A DNA stretch of 45,953 bases from Bacteroides sp. (GCA_017471925.1 JAFURM010000045.1:1-45953); one strand, 5' to 3'. Counted from the stretch's first letter, positions 23,921 to 33,955 are shown. Notes: generated by a model not told the origin, from the letters alone. Numbers and translations are program-made.

Positions 23921-25219
23921 TTATTGATATATCTTCAGTCGTTTGCCGGCCGTGATGTTGTTGTTGCGCAGTCCGTTCCAGCTCTTCAACTGGTTTACCG
24001 TCACGCCATACCGGCGGGCGATGGTGGAGAGCGTTTCGCCGCTTCTGATTTTGTGGTAGGTCAGTTGTCCGGATGCGGCTTTACCGCCTTTGCTTTTGGA
24101 TGCGGAACTTTCCGCGGCCACCGTCTTGCGGTTTTTGAAGAGCTCCTCCCGACGGTGTTTGTAGATGGTGTCCTGCCGGTCGATAAAGGTACTGATGTGA
24201 GTCAGCGGCAGGCGCAGGGTCTGCGGCTTGCTGTCGCCGGGGATGATGTCGCGCTTGTATTGGGGGTTAAGGCTCTTGATCTGTTCCATGTCGATGCCGC
24301 AGATGTCGGCAATCTGTCGGAAGTGCAGGTTTTGTGTCACCTGTATGGTGTCCGTGTCGGCCGGAATGTTGGTCTCCATGGGGCAGATGTTGTGCTTGCA
24401 ATAGTAGGTCATCACATAGTTGGCGGCGATGAAAGCCGGTACGTAGCCACGTGTTTCACGGGGCAGGTAGTTGTAGATGGCCCAGTAGTCATTCTTTCCT
24501 CCGGCCCGTCGGATGGCCTTGTTCACGTTACCCGGTCCGCAGTTGTAGGCGGCAATCACCAGGTTCCAGTCCTTGTAGATGTCATACATCTCCTTCAGGT
24601 AGCGGGCGGCGGCCCAGGTGGACTTGATGGGGTCGCGCCGTTCGTCCACATAGCTGTTGCTCTCCAGGCCGTAGAGCTTGCCTGTGCGCAGCATGAACTG
24701 CCACAGTCCCGCAGCTCCGGCACGCGAAACGGCCGAGGGATTGAGTGCCGACTCAATGATGGGCAGGTATTTCAGTTCCAAGGGCAGGTCGTAGGCATCC
24801 AGTGCCTCTTCGAAGATGGGCATATAGAAGTTGCAGGCACTCAGCATGAAGGCCACGTTGTTGCGCAATTTGCCGGTGTAGCGGTCTATGCAGGCCCGCA
24901 CAATCTCGTTGTAGGGCATCTCCATCACCACGGGCATACGTGACAGACGGTCAATGTAGACCGAGTCGCTGAACTGCGGGTTTTCGGTGGAGGTGCTGCA
25001 GTCCTTGCCCAGGTCGATGTAGTTCTTGGCCTTCCAGTCGGTCAGCAGGCTGTCCAGGGGGTAGGTCATGCTCTTGGGCAGGTCGATGGTTTCTTGCCGT
25101 TCGGTACCGTTTTCGTGGATGGTCACGTTGAGGCTTTCCTGGGCCTGCAGCCCGAGGGGCAGTCCGGTCATGCCTATGCAGAGGGTAATGATGCTTCTTC
25201 TTATTCCTTTTGTTGTCAT
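23921..25219 (-). CDS. LysM-containing lytic transglycosylase (MltD-like)
   Basis: Cleaves peptidoglycan glycan strands with 1,6-anhydro end formation. 432 aa from the ATG at 25219. A longer frame to 25279 would overlap the upstream gene and delay the signal peptide (RRSIITLCIGMTGLPLGLQA), so the shorter start is preferred. The SLT domain holds the catalytic Glu in LPIIESALNPSA followed by SRAGAAGLWQFM and, further on, AAYNCGPGNVNKAI. The C-terminal LysM domain (YHKIRSGETLSTIARRYGVT to the end) binds peptidoglycan. A Ser/Lys-rich linker precedes it. Co-directional with DUF5683 and rel. Confidence 0.93.
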   Translation of the reverse strand: MTTKGIRRSIITLCIGMTGLPLGLQAQESLNVTIHENGTERQETIDLPKSMTYPLDSLLTDWKAKNYIDLGKDCSTSTENPQFSDSVYIDRLSRMPVVMEMPYNEIVRACIDRYTGKLRNNVAFMLSACNFYMPIFEEALDAYDLPLELKYLPIIESALNPSAVSRAGAAGLWQFMLRTGKLYGLESNSYVDERRDPIKSTWAAARYLKEMYDIYKDWNLVIAAYNCGPGNVNKAIRRAGGKNDYWAIYNYLPRETRGYVPAFIAANYVMTYYCKHNICPMETNIPADTDTIQVTQNLHFRQIADICGIDMEQIKSLNPQYKRDIIPGDSKPQTLRLPLTHISTFIDRQDTIYKHRREELFKNRKTVAAESSASKSKGGKAASGQLTYHKIRSGETLSTIARRYGVTVNQLKSWNGLRNNNITAGKRLKIYQ

Positions 25220-25260
25220 GTGTTTCAGAGGGGTTTTATGGTATTTTACAGATGGCTTGT

Positions 25261-26097
25261 TCAGAAACGGATGCTGCATTGCACGCCCACCGACTTCCTG
25301 TTGGGGTCATAGCCCTGATGGCGGGGCTGGCCGATGATGGCCGGTTCCACCCTCATGCTGAGGTCGTCGGAGATGTCGAAGTTGGAGAGCTCGGCGTCCA
25401 CATAGGCATCTACCACCGAGAGCATGTAGACGGCGATGAAGGCAAAGATGCTCATGTCACGGTAGCGGCGGTAGGTGTCCTTACGTTTGCGCAGGGTTTC
25501 GGTGAGCTGGGTTTTGGATACACGGTTGATGTAGCCCGGCGGCAGCAGGTCGGTGATGTTGGTGGAGCCCCAATTCTCGTTCACGGCATCGCGGTAGGCG
25601 TTGGAGTAGTCCTTGTACATCTTGCCGTTCCACGTCAGGGCGTAGGCACATCCGGCAAATCCGCCATAGAAGATGGGGAGCTTCCAGTATTTCTTGTTGT
25701 AGATTTGTCCGCCTCCGGGGATGACGAGGGCCAGCCAGGTGGCTTTCACTGGATTGGGCACCCACTTCTGGGTGTTGAGGTTGGTGGCCAAAGAGTCGCT
25801 TGGCAGCAGGGGAACCTCTTCCAGTTTGGGCATGGCGGTCATCTTCATCATGCGGCGTCGGTTCTCGGCGGCAATGCTGTCGGCCTTGCTCTTTTCGTCG
25901 GTCAGTTCTCCGTCGGTCTGTTCTTTCGTTTCAGGCAGCGTCTTCTTGACACCCGTACCGAGCGTGTCGGGTTGCAGGGTGTTGCGTCTCAGGGCGGCTC
26001 TTGGTCCATCCTGAGCAAATGCAGACGTTCCTGCCGTCTGCATGAGGCAGAGCGACAGGACGATAATCAGTCGATATGTGAGTCTTTTCAGCTTCAT
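25261..26097 (-). CDS. DUF5683 domain-containing protein
   Basis: 278 aa. Signal peptide or N-terminal anchor (about 1-28; LIIVLSLCLMQTAGTSAFAQ). A charged, low-complexity region (30-95) precedes the conserved domain (about 105-278; PNPVKATWLALVIPGGGQIY, NKKYWKLPIFYGGFAGCAY) that matches the Bacteroidetes DUF5683 family, which has two or three membrane helices in its C-terminal half. Function unknown. Its ATG overlaps the parB stop by 4 nt, so it is translationally coupled to chromosome-partition genes. Confidence 0.85.
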   Translation of the reverse strand: MKLKRLTYRLIIVLSLCLMQTAGTSAFAQDGPRAALRRNTLQPDTLGTGVKKTLPETKEQTDGELTDEKSKADSIAAENRRRMMKMTAMPKLEEVPLLPSDSLATNLNTQKWVPNPVKATWLALVIPGGGQIYNKKYWKLPIFYGGFAGCAYALTWNGKMYKDYSNAYRDAVNENWGSTNITDLLPPGYINRVSKTQLTETLRKRKDTYRRYRDMSIFAFIAVYMLSVVDAYVDAELSNFDISDDLSMRVEPAIIGQPRHQGYDPNRKSVGVQCSIRF

Positions 26098-26981
26098 TTA
26101 TTCTTCACGGTATCAAGGATTCCCATGATACGTTCCAGTTCTTCTTCGTTGTTGAACGATATGCTGATTTTACCCTTTCCCTTCTCCGAACAGGTGAGCT
26201 GTACCTTGGTGTTGAAGAAGTTGGAGAGGTGTTGCTTCAGCAGGTTGAATTCTTCGGGCATCTTGGCACGCTTGGGGGCTATCTTGCGCCCGCCGCTCTT
26301 CACGGCCTCTCCTTCGCTGAGGGCCTTCACGATTTCCTCCACACGGCGCACGGAGTAGCCGTGTTCTAGAATCTCCTCATATATCTTGACCTGCAGCTTG
26401 GGATTGCCCAAGGTGATGAGGGCACGGGCGTGGCCCATGTCTATCTGCTTGTTCTGCAACCCCATCTGTATGGGAGCCGGCAGTTTCAGCAGGCGCAGGT
26501 AGTTGGCGATGGTGGTGCGCTTCTTGCCCACCCGCTCGCTGAGGCGTTCCTGGGTCAGACCATACTCTTCGAGCAGGTGCTGGTAGGCCAGGGCTATCTC
26601 TACGGAGTTCAGGTCTTCGCGCTGGATGTTTTCGATGAGGGCCATTTCCATGACATTCTCATCGTCAGCCGTGCGGATGTAGGCCGGTATGCTGGTCAGT
26701 CCCGCCATCTGTGAGGCCCGGAAGCGTCGTTCTCCGGCGATAATCTGGTAGTCGTCGTCATTCAGCTTGCGCAGGGTGATGGGCTGTATGATGCCGATTT
26801 CTGCGATGGAGTCGGAAAGTTCCTTCAAGGCCACGGGGTCAAATTCGCGGCGCGGCTGGTTGGGATTGACGTGTATCTTGGATAGCTCAATCTCATTGAT
26901 GGAGCTGGAGCCTTCGGTCTTCACCTCGTCAATGGAAAAGAGGGCGTCAAGCCCGCGTCCTAATGCATTTCTTGGTGCCAT
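26094..26981 (-). CDS. parB: Chromosome-partitioning protein ParB
   Basis: Binds parS sites and spreads on DNA to form the partition complex with ParA and SMC. 295 aa. The N-terminal ParA-interaction tip (MAPRNALGRGLDALFS), the CTPase/ParB box (NPNQPRREF, GERRFRASQMAG), the HTH (LTQERLSERVGKKRTTIANY LRLL) and the C-terminal dimerisation region (SISFNNEEELERIMGIL) are all present. It follows parA by 43 nt and overlaps DUF5683. No parS-like palindrome was found in the window. Confidence 0.96.
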   Translation of the reverse strand: MAPRNALGRGLDALFSIDEVKTEGSSSINEIELSKIHVNPNQPRREFDPVALKELSDSIAEIGIIQPITLRKLNDDDYQIIAGERRFRASQMAGLTSIPAYIRTADDENVMEMALIENIQREDLNSVEIALAYQHLLEEYGLTQERLSERVGKKRTTIANYLRLLKLPAPIQMGLQNKQIDMGHARALITLGNPKLQVKIYEEILEHGYSVRRVEEIVKALSEGEAVKSGGRKIAPKRAKMPEEFNLLKQHLSNFFNTKVQLTCSEKGKGKISISFNNEEELERIMGILDTVKNK

Positions 26982-27024
26982 CTGTCTTTCTTGCTTTCTG
27001 GTTTGTTACTGTTCGTTTCCGTTG

Positions 27025-27798
27025 TCAGTTGTGCGGTTTCTCCTTGGCCAGCAGTTCCTTGGCCAGGGCCATGTGGTTCTTGGCGCCGGTCGATTCGGTG
27101 TCATAGAGAATGGTGGGCAGGCCATAGCTGGTGGCCTCGCTCAACTTCACGTTGCGCTGGATGACGGTCTTGAACACCAGTTCCTGGAAGTGGCGTTTCA
27201 CCTCGTCATAAATCTGGTTGGCCATGCGCAGGCGGGAGTCGAACATGGTGAGCAGGAAACCCTCAATCTCCAGGGTGGGGTTCAGTTTGGTCTTGATGAT
27301 TTTGATGGTGTTCAGCAGTTTGCTGATGCCTTCCAGAGCAAAATATTCGGCCTGTACGGGAATGATGACCGAATCGGCTGCCGTCAGGGCATTGACGGTA
27401 ATCAGCCCTAAGGAGGGAGAGCAGTCTATCAGGATGTAGTCGAACTCCTCCTTCAGCGGTGTCAGCACCTCTTTCAGGATTCTTTCGCGGTTCTTCAGGT
27501 TGAGCATCTCGATTTCCGCGCCCACCAGGTTGATGTGTGAGGAGATGACCTTCAGGCTCTCTATCTCCGTGTCGTGCAGTGCCTTGCGGACATCGGCGCG
27601 GTCTATGATACATTCATAGATGGTGCATTCGGACTGCTTGATGTCCACACCGAGGCCCGATGAGGCGTTGGCCTGCGGGTCGGCGTCCACGACCAGTACT
27701 TTCTTCTCTAAGGTGGCCAGCGATGCAGCGAGGTTGATGGTTGTGGTGGTCTTGCCCACACCGCCTTTCTGGTTGGCCATTGCGATGATTTTTCCCAT
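27025..27798 (-). CDS. parA: Chromosome-partitioning ATPase ParA
   Basis: Soj-type ATPase, 257 aa. Deviant Walker A KGGVGKTTTTINLAASLA with the signature lysine at residue 11 (NQKGGVGKT), A' (DADPQANAS), and Walker B (YILIDCSPSLG). It is of the short chromosomal type, lacking an N-terminal HTH. First gene of the run that continues with parB, DUF5683, transglycosylase and rel. A predicted -7 element sits 142 nt upstream (27940-27947). Confidence 0.97.
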   Translation of the reverse strand: MGKIIAMANQKGGVGKTTTTINLAASLATLEKKVLVVDADPQANASSGLGVDIKQSECTIYECIIDRADVRKALHDTEIESLKVISSHINLVGAEIEMLNLKNRERILKEVLTPLKEEFDYILIDCSPSLGLITVNALTAADSVIIPVQAEYFALEGISKLLNTIKIIKTKLNPTLEIEGFLLTMFDSRLRMANQIYDEVKRHFQELVFKTVIQRNVKLSEATSYGLPTILYDTESTGAKNHMALAKELLAKEKPHN

Positions 27799-27939
27799 AA
27801 TCTGTCTTCTGTTTTATCGGCAGCGAAATAAGTGATTATTCCCGATTGTGCCTACAAAAAAAGAGGGAGATTGCAAAAATGGTTGATAACTCACCCTTTT
27901 TGTTAATAACTTCATTTCCGTCCTTCCTGCTTTTGAGGG

Positions 27940-27947
27940 CAAATATA
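27940..27947 (-). promoter_or_regulatory. -7 element for the parA-rel run
   Basis: The minus strand reads TATATTTG (TAnnTTTG). The leader to the parA ATG would be about 135 nt. Confidence 0.5.
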
Positions 27948-28020
27948 CGTATTTAGTGACATTAAAAAAAACAACTTGCTTCGTTTTTTTCAGTCACTCC
28001 CTTGGTGCTCCTTTGTGCGG

Positions 28021-28494
28021 CTATATCAGGGCAGCTACGAAAATCCAGATGAAGTAGCCGCATACCACACACTTCAGGACGGTGCCGAAGAGGAAGCCCA
28101 GGAGCGAACCTATGCCCGACTTCAGGGCACGGCCGGCCTGGTAGCCGCCCAACAGTTCGCCGATGAATGCACCGAGAAAGGGACCCAGGATGATACCCCA
28201 GGGCATGAAGAAAAGCCCCACGATGGTGCCCACCAGACAGCCACGGCTGCCCCACGGTGTGCCACCGCTGTATTTGGCACCCAGCATGGGGACAAAGTAG
28301 TCCAAGACCTGCACCACGATGACTACCAGTAGTCCCACGAGCAGGGTGGTGGGGGAGAAGTCGGCATAGTCCGTGATGTGGAGCAATAACACGCCGGCAT
28401 AGGCTAAGGGAGGGCCCGGAAGCATGGGCACAACGCAGCCCAGCAGGCCGGTAATCAGGCAGAGAATGCCCAGGATGAGTAGAAATATATCCAT
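28021..28494 (-). CDS. DUF456 family membrane protein
   Basis: 157 aa from the ATG at 28494; a frame to 28518 exists but would start inside the predicted -7 element at 28518-28525. Glycine-rich helices dominate: LLILGILCLITGLLGCVVPM LPGPPLAY at the N-terminus, a central pair with GTIVGLFFMPWGIILGPFLG AFIGELLGG, and a final helix. These are typical of the DUF456 family. Function unknown. Divergent from surE. Confidence 0.9.
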   Translation of the reverse strand: MDIFLLILGILCLITGLLGCVVPMLPGPPLAYAGVLLLHITDYADFSPTTLLVGLLVVIVVQVLDYFVPMLGAKYSGGTPWGSRGCLVGTIVGLFFMPWGIILGPFLGAFIGELLGGYQAGRALKSGIGSLLGFLFGTVLKCVVCGYFIWIFVAALI

Positions 28495-28517
28495 AACGAT
28501 TCGGTTGTTTAGTGCCA

Positions 28518-28525
28518 CAAAAATA
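28518..28525 (-). promoter_or_regulatory. -7 element for the DUF456 gene
   Basis: The minus strand reads TATTTTTG, 24 nt upstream of the ATG at 28494. Confidence 0.5.
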
Positions 28526-28599
28526 AGGTTATTGCGTTAAAATGCCAAAACTCCTGCCCCTATCCGGGGCGTGATGTTGGCTTTTTCTCTCTTTTTAAC

Positions 28600-28607
28600 T
28601 ACTTTTG
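28600..28607 (+). promoter_or_regulatory. Promoter of surE-lpxB
   Basis: TACTTTTG (TAnnTTTG) with TTG at 28577-28579 (20-bp spacing) in the -33 position, 23 nt before the surE ATG. Confidence 0.6.
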
Positions 28608-28629
28608 TGCCAACTAAAACAATGAATGT

Positions 28630-29415
28630 ATGGAAAAGCAAAGACCTCTGATACTGGTATCCAATGACGATGGCGTCATTTCCAAAGGAATAAGTGAGTT
28701 AATCAAGTTTCTGCGTCCGCTGGGCGAGATTGTAGTCGTGGCTCCCGATGCCCCCCGTTCGGGTACGGCGTGTGCCATGACCGTGAACGAACCGATACAC
28801 TACGCCCTGGTGCGCAGAGAGGTGGGACTGGCGGTCTATAAATGTTCGGGCACTCCCGTGGATTGTGTCAAACTGGCCATGCACGCCATCTTGGAGCGTC
28901 GTCCCGACCTGGTGGTGGCCGGTATCAATCATGGCGACAATTCGGCTGTGAATGTCCACTATTCGGGAACGATGGGCGTGGTGATAGAGGGGTGTCTGAA
29001 GGGGATTCCCTCCATTGGTTTCTCCTTGTGTGACCACGGTGCCGATGCCGACTTTACTCCCGCCGGGCCCTATGTGCGAGAGATTGCTCGCCAAGTGCTG
29101 GAGAAGGGGCTTCCGCCGCTCACCTGTCTCAACGTGAACTTCCCCGTCACCGTCAATTTGAAGGGTGTGCGCATTTGCGAGCAGGCCAAGGGACAGTGGG
29201 TGCGCGAGTGGGAAAACTTTGCCCATCGCGGCGATTCCCATTACTATTGGCTGACGGGTGAATTTGAACCGACCGATACGGAGAATGAGCAGAGCGACTA
29301 TTGGGCTTTGGCACATGACTACGTGGCTGTTACCCCTACGACTGTGGATGTCACCGCCCGCTCCCTGATAGGCGATTTGCAAGGATGGTTCGCTGCCCCT
29401 CTCCCTCCGCTTTGA
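28630..29415 (+). CDS. surE: 5'/3'-nucleotidase SurE
   Basis: Metal-dependent nucleoside monophosphate phosphatase, cytosolic. 261 aa. The N-terminal [14 protein letters not shown] holds the paired Asp metal ligands; [15 protein letters not shown] supplies the Ser ligand region; and [10 protein letters not shown] and [20 protein letters not shown] are the remaining family motifs including the Asn ligand. It lies 39 nt before lpxB, a pairing I recall in Bacteroides, and shares the promoter at 28600-28607. Confidence 0.96.
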   Translation: MEKQRPLILVSNDDGVISKGISELIKFLRPLGEIVVVAPDAPRSGTACAMTVNEPIHYALVRREVGLAVYKCSGTPVDCVKLAMHAILERRPDLVVAGINHGDNSAVNVHYSGTMGVVIEGCLKGIPSIGFSLCDHGADADFTPAGPYVREIARQVLEKGLPPLTCLNVNFPVTVNLKGVRICEQAKGQWVREWENFAHRGDSHYYWLTGEFEPTDTENEQSDYWALAHDYVAVTPTTVDVTARSLIGDLQGWFAAPLPPL

Positions 29416-29454
29416 AACTCCGTTCCCAACTGACCATTTTCAACTTTCAACCTC

Positions 29455-30603
29455 ATGAAATATTATCTCATTGTCGGTGAAGCCTCCGGTGACCTTCACG
29501 CTTCCCGTCTGATGGCCGCTCTGAAGGAGGAAGACCCGCAGGCTGAGTTTCGCTTCTTTGGCGGCGACCTGATGGCGGCGGTAGGCGGTACGTTGGTGAA
29601 ACACTATCGTGAGTTGGCCTACATGGGCTTCCTGCCTGTGCTGATGCATCTGCGCACCATTTTTGCCAACATGAAGCGTTGCAAGGCCGACATCGTGGAG
29701 TGGCAGCCCGATGTGCTGATTCTGGTGGACTATCCGGGCTTCAATCTGAGCATCGCCCGCTATATCCGCAAGCATACACGTATTCCCGTTTACTATTATA
29801 TCTCTCCCAAGATATGGGCATGGAAGGAGTATCGCATCAAGAACATCAAGCGCGATGTGGATCACCTTTTCTCCATTCTGCCTTTCGAAGTGGACTTCTT
29901 CGAGGGGAAGCACCACTATTCCATACACTATGTGGGCAATCCCACGGTGGATGAGGTTGCAGCCTTCCAGACTGCTGCTACAGAGACGGCCGAGGAGTTC
30001 CTGCAGCGCAACGCCCTCTCTTCGAAACCGGTCATTGTCCTGCTGGCTGGCAGTCGCAAACAGGAAATCAAGGACAATCTCTCCATCATGCTCCGGGCTG
30101 CAGCCCCCTATAGGGAGGACTACCAGTTGGTGTTGGCCGGTGCTCCGGGTATTGCCCCTGGGTTTTATGAGCGTTACATGGAGGAATCCGATGTGAAGAT
30201 TCTCTTCGGACAGACGTATGACCTTCTGCGCCATGCCCGTGCCGCTCTGGTCACGTCGGGAACGGCGACGTTAGAGACGGCCCTCTTCCGTGTGCCGCAG
30301 GCGGTCTGCTACTACACGGGAGCGGGCAAGCTCGTCGCTTTTCTGAAACGACATGTGCTGAAGGTGGAATTTGTCTCCCTGGTGAATCTTATTGCCGGCC
30401 GTGAAGTGGTGAAGGAGCTGGTGGCCGACAAGATGACGGTAGAACTGGTGCGCAGGGAACTGGAAGCCCTATTATATAATAAGGTGTATGTCCACCGGAT
30501 GCTGGAGGGGTATGAGGAGATGGTTTCCCGTCTTGGCACTCTCGGTGCACCCCGTCGGGCGGCGCAACTGATGGTGGAGCTGCTCAGGAAAAGCAGGTCG
30601 TGA
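29455..30603 (+). CDS. lpxB: Lipid-A-disaccharide synthase
   Basis: Condenses UDP-diacylglucosamine with lipid X to form the lipid A disaccharide; peripheral inner-membrane GT19 enzyme. 382 aa. Diagnostic segments: MKYYLIVGEASGDLHASRL, RFFGGDLM, LILVDYPGFNLSIARYI, YYISPKIWAWKEYRIKNIKR, and VLLAGSRKQEIKDNL followed later by VTSGTATLETAL. Full length. Converges on cdsA with 32 bp between, so lipid A and phospholipid genes sit tail to tail. Confidence 0.97.
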   Translation: MKYYLIVGEASGDLHASRLMAALKEEDPQAEFRFFGGDLMAAVGGTLVKHYRELAYMGFLPVLMHLRTIFANMKRCKADIVEWQPDVLILVDYPGFNLSIARYIRKHTRIPVYYYISPKIWAWKEYRIKNIKRDVDHLFSILPFEVDFFEGKHHYSIHYVGNPTVDEVAAFQTAATETAEEFLQRNALSSKPVIVLLAGSRKQEIKDNLSIMLRAAAPYREDYQLVLAGAPGIAPGFYERYMEESDVKILFGQTYDLLRHARAALVTSGTATLETALFRVPQAVCYYTGAGKLVAFLKRHVLKVEFVSLVNLIAGREVVKELVADKMTVELVRRELEALLYNKVYVHRMLEGYEEMVSRLGTLGAPRRAAQLMVELLRKSRS

Positions 30604-30635
30604 TACACGTCTGCTATCAGCCGCCCATCCGCGTC

Positions 30636-31472
30636 TCAGAATGCCGTCAACGCATAGAGATAGACCACGGCTGCGGGGATGGCCATCAGGGCACTGTCGA
30701 AGCGGTCAAGCATGCCGCCATGTCCAGGCAGAATGTTTCCGGAGTCTTTGATGCCCAGTTGACGTTTCATCTGCGATTCCGTCAGGTCGCCCCACGTGCC
30801 GAACAGCACGACAACAGCGGCCAGTCCGGCCCATTGCCAGGTGTGGAGGAAGTGGAAGAAGTGTGCAAGGACAAAGGCTGCCGCGATGGCGAGTAAGGCT
30901 CCACCGAGACTTCCCTCCCAGGACTTCTTGGGGGAGATGCGCTCAAACAACCGATGCTTGCCTATCAGTGAGCCTATGAGGTAGGCGCCCGTGTCACTCA
31001 GCCAGATGAAGACGAAGATGGAGAGCGGCAGGATGGGGTTATAGCTGACGCTGTCTGTGGCGGTGTTGTGGAAGGCCAGAACATTCAGCAGGGCGAAGGG
31101 CAGCGCCACGTAGAGTTGGCTCAACATGCTGCAGGCCCAATTGCCTATGGGATTCTCCTTCTTCAGGTAGAGTTCGGTAATCATCAGGTAGAGCAACAGG
31201 GCCAGATAGGGCAGGAAGACACGTGCTCCGACGCTCTGTTGCATGCAGAAACTCATCAGGGCCAGGAAAAGGTAGGCACCTCCCAGAGCGGTGATGGTCT
31301 TGTTGATGTTCACTTTGCCACTTTGGTTCATGAGATTGGCGAACTCCTGCACGCTCAGTGCGGCGATGAGGGCAAACAGAATGCCGAATGTGAGCGGGCT
31401 ATACAGGGTGCAGCCCACCAGCAGGGCCACGAACAGAATGCCGGTAATGGCACGTGTGATGAAGTTTTTCAC
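30636..31472 (-). CDS. cdsA: Phosphatidate cytidylyltransferase
   Basis: Makes CDP-diacylglycerol from phosphatidate and CTP, feeding phospholipid synthesis including the substrate for cardiolipin. 278 aa, about seven or eight membrane helices. The C-terminal signature S-x-x-K-R-...-K-D-...-PGHGG-x-x-D-R-x-D is complete (SQMKRQLGIKDSGNILPGHG then GMLDRFDS). Third gene of rsfS-ftsH-cdsA; 33 nt downstream of ftsH. Confidence 0.96.
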   Translation of the reverse strand: MKNFITRAITGILFVALLVGCTLYSPLTFGILFALIAALSVQEFANLMNQSGKVNINKTITALGGAYLFLALMSFCMQQSVGARVFLPYLALLLYLMITELYLKKENPIGNWACSMLSQLYVALPFALLNVLAFHNTATDSVSYNPILPLSIFVFIWLSDTGAYLIGSLIGKHRLFERISPKKSWEGSLGGALLAIAAAFVLAHFFHFLHTWQWAGLAAVVVLFGTWGDLTESQMKRQLGIKDSGNILPGHGGMLDRFDSALMAIPAAVVYLYALTAF

Positions 31473-31505
31473 GTTGTTGGATCGTTTATAGTTCTTGATT
31501 CTTTC

Positions 31506-33554
31506 TTACTTGTTCTCCTCTTCGCTCTTGGCGGCGCTATTTTTCTCTTGCTCCTCCTTGACAGCCTTCTCTGCCTCTTCGGCCTTCCTGGCCACCTCTT
31601 CTTCGGCTTTCTTCAACTCTTCGGAGTGCTTCTTGGCACTCATGATTTCAGCCGAGCGCGAGGTCCAGGGACGGGGACCGAAAATCGCCTCCACGTCTTC
31701 CGCAAAGATGACCTCCTTGTCCATCAGTTGCTGCGCGAGTTTTCGATGCCCCTCTTCGTTCTCCTTGAGAATCCTCTTGGCACGTTCATACTGTTCGTTC
31801 ACCATGCGCTTCACCTCCTCGTCAATGAGTTCGGCGGTCTTTTCGCTGTAGGGACGGTTGAAGGAGTACTCTTCGTTGTTGTAGTAGCAGAGGTTAGGCA
31901 GCCGTTCGCTCATGCCCAGGTAGGCAATCATGCCATAAGCCTGCTTGGTGACGCGCTCCAGGTCGTTCATGGCTCCGGTGGAGATGCGGCCCAGGAAGAG
32001 GTCTTCGGCAGCCCGTCCGCCCAGTGTGGCACACATTTCATCGAGCATCTGCTCTTTGGTGGTAATCTGACGCTCTTCGGGCAGGTACCATGCGGCGCCC
32101 AGTGCCCGGCCGCGCGGCACGATGGTCACCTTGATAAGCGGGTTGGCATATTCCAGCAGCCAGGAGATGCTGGCATGTCCGGCTTCGTGTATGGCGATGG
32201 AGCGTCTTTCGGCCTCTGTCGTAATCTTGGTCTTCTTTTCCAGGCCGCCTATGATGCGGTCCACGGCATCCAGGAAGTCCTGCTTGCCCACAAATTTTTT
32301 GCCGTGTCGGGCAGCAATCAATGCCGCTTCGTTGCACACGTTGGCGATGTCGGCCCCCGAGAAACCGGGAGTCTGACGGGCCAGCAGGTCCACGTCTACA
32401 CTGTCGTCTATCTTGATGGGGCGCAGATGAACGCCAAACACCTCCTTGCGCTCGTTCAGGTCGGGGAGGTCCACGTGTATCTGGCGGTCGAAGCGTCCGG
32501 CACGCAACAGGGCCTTGTCCAGTACGTCCACTCGGTTGGTGGCGGCCAGGATGATGATGCCGCTGTTGGAACCGAATCCGTCCATCTCGGTAAGCAACTG
32601 GTTCAGGGTGTTCTCACGCTCGTCATTGCCACCCATGGCGGCAGCCTTGGCGCGTGCCCGGCCCACGGCATCAATTTCATCGATGAACACAATACAGGGA
32701 GCCTTCTCCTTGGCTTGTCGGAAGAGGTCGCGCACACGTGAGGCACCCACACCTACGAACATCTCCACGAAGTCTGAACCGGCCAGTGAGAAGAAGGGAA
32801 CATTGGCTTCGCCTGCCACGGCTTTGGCCAGGAGGGTCTTGCCTGTTCCCGGAGGGCCTACCAGCAGGGCACCCTTGGGAATCTTTCCGCCCAGGTCGGT
32901 ATATTTCTGCGGCTCCTTCAGAAATTCCACAATCTCTTCCACTTCCTGCTTGGCCTCGGCCAGTCCGGCCACGTCCTTGAAGGTTACCTTCACCGGTGCG
33001 CCCTTTTCGAAGAGTTGCGCCTTGGACTTGCCCACGCTGAAGATGCCGCCGCCCAATCCGCCATTTCCGGCCATGCGGCGGGAGATGAATATCCACAGGG
33101 CGATAATCAGGAGGAAGGGGAAGAAGTTCCAGAAGATGGCAGTCAGGAAATTTCCTTTTTTCTCATACTTGATGGCACCGTCAAAGCGCGATTCGCTCTT
33201 CTCCTTCTGCAGGAAGTTGTCCAAGTTCTCGCGGGTAGGGGCTTCGGTGATGATGAAGGGGGCCTTGCCCACTTTGTTGGAGTCGGCCTGGAACACCTTG
33301 GAGACGTGTTGCGGCTTGATGAAAGCCTCCACGGAGTTGTCGTCGTAGCCAACGACCCTTTCCACGTAGCCGTTGCTGACGTATTTTTGGAACTCGTCGT
33401 AGGGAATTTCGCGTGAGGAGGTGTGCTCGTTGTCCATCAGTAGCAGGGCCAGGAAACCCATGGCGATGAGGGCGTAGAGCCAACTCAGGTTGAATCGGGG
33501 AACATTCATGCGTCCGCCCGGTTTCATTTGGGGAGTATTGTTGTCCTTTTCCAT
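31506..33554 (-). CDS. ftsH: ATP-dependent zinc metalloprotease FtsH
   Basis: Membrane-bound AAA+ protease degrading misassembled membrane proteins and regulatory substrates. 682 aa. Two helices (about 21-40 and 138-157) flank a periplasmic domain. The AAA domain has Walker A GPPGTGKT (233-240) and Walker B VFIDEID (289-295), [23 protein letters not shown], and the zinc motif HEAGH (455-459). The C-terminus is a Lys/Glu/Ala-rich coiled coil. Starts 14 nt after rsfS. Confidence 0.97.
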   Translation of the reverse strand: MEKDNNTPQMKPGGRMNVPRFNLSWLYALIAMGFLALLLMDNEHTSSREIPYDEFQKYVSNGYVERVVGYDDNSVEAFIKPQHVSKVFQADSNKVGKAPFIITEAPTRENLDNFLQKEKSESRFDGAIKYEKKGNFLTAIFWNFFPFLLIIALWIFISRRMAGNGGLGGGIFSVGKSKAQLFEKGAPVKVTFKDVAGLAEAKQEVEEIVEFLKEPQKYTDLGGKIPKGALLVGPPGTGKTLLAKAVAGEANVPFFSLAGSDFVEMFVGVGASRVRDLFRQAKEKAPCIVFIDEIDAVGRARAKAAAMGGNDERENTLNQLLTEMDGFGSNSGIIILAATNRVDVLDKALLRAGRFDRQIHVDLPDLNERKEVFGVHLRPIKIDDSVDVDLLARQTPGFSGADIANVCNEAALIAARHGKKFVGKQDFLDAVDRIIGGLEKKTKITTEAERRSIAIHEAGHASISWLLEYANPLIKVTIVPRGRALGAAWYLPEERQITTKEQMLDEMCATLGGRAAEDLFLGRISTGAMNDLERVTKQAYGMIAYLGMSERLPNLCYYNNEEYSFNRPYSEKTAELIDEEVKRMVNEQYERAKRILKENEEGHRKLAQQLMDKEVIFAEDVEAIFGPRPWTSRSAEIMSAKKHSEELKKAEEEVARKAEEAEKAVKEEQEKNSAAKSEEENK

Positions 33555-33568
33555 GTGTGTCGTCTTTT

Positions 33569-33928
33569 TTAGTCTATATCGGGAATAGAGGTCAGCTGGG
33601 CATCAGCCCACAAGTGTTCCAGGTTGTAGAATTCGCGAACGTGGGGCAGGAACACGTGTACCAGCACGTCCGAGTAGTCCATGGCTACCCATTCGGCGTT
33701 TCTCAGACCGTCTATGGTCGACGGTTTGACGTTGGCGCCTATGCGGGCCGCCTCACGGACAGCCTCCACGATGGCGGTAATCTGGCTGGGGGAATTGCCT
33801 TGGCAGATGATGAAATAGTTACAGATGGTTTCGTCTATTTGGGTCAGGTCGGCAATGACGATTTTCTTGCCTTTTTTCTCCTGAATGCCTTCAGTGATTT
33901 GTTGAATGAGATGCTTTGTTTCGTCCAT
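33569..33928 (-). CDS. rsfS: Ribosomal silencing factor RsfS
   Basis: Binds uL14 on the 50S subunit and blocks subunit joining when nutrients are scarce. 119 aa. Family signatures: VIADLTQIDETICNYFIICQ GNSPSQ, and WVAMDYSDVLVHVFLPHVRE FYNLEHLW. First gene of rsfS-ftsH-cdsA, with a -7 element at 33956-33963. Confidence 0.96.
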   Translation of the reverse strand: MDETKHLIQQITEGIQEKKGKKIVIADLTQIDETICNYFIICQGNSPSQITAIVEAVREAARIGANVKPSTIDGLRNAEWVAMDYSDVLVHVFLPHVREFYNLEHLWADAQLTSIPDID

Positions 33929-33955
33929 TATACATTGTTATATTTAAACGGTTGG

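Noticed and set aside
24440-24470. Possible parS site (CACGTGTTTCACG) inside the transglycosylase gene
   Set aside because: It is not a palindrome of the parS type; only one half resembles the consensus. No convincing parS was found in the window.
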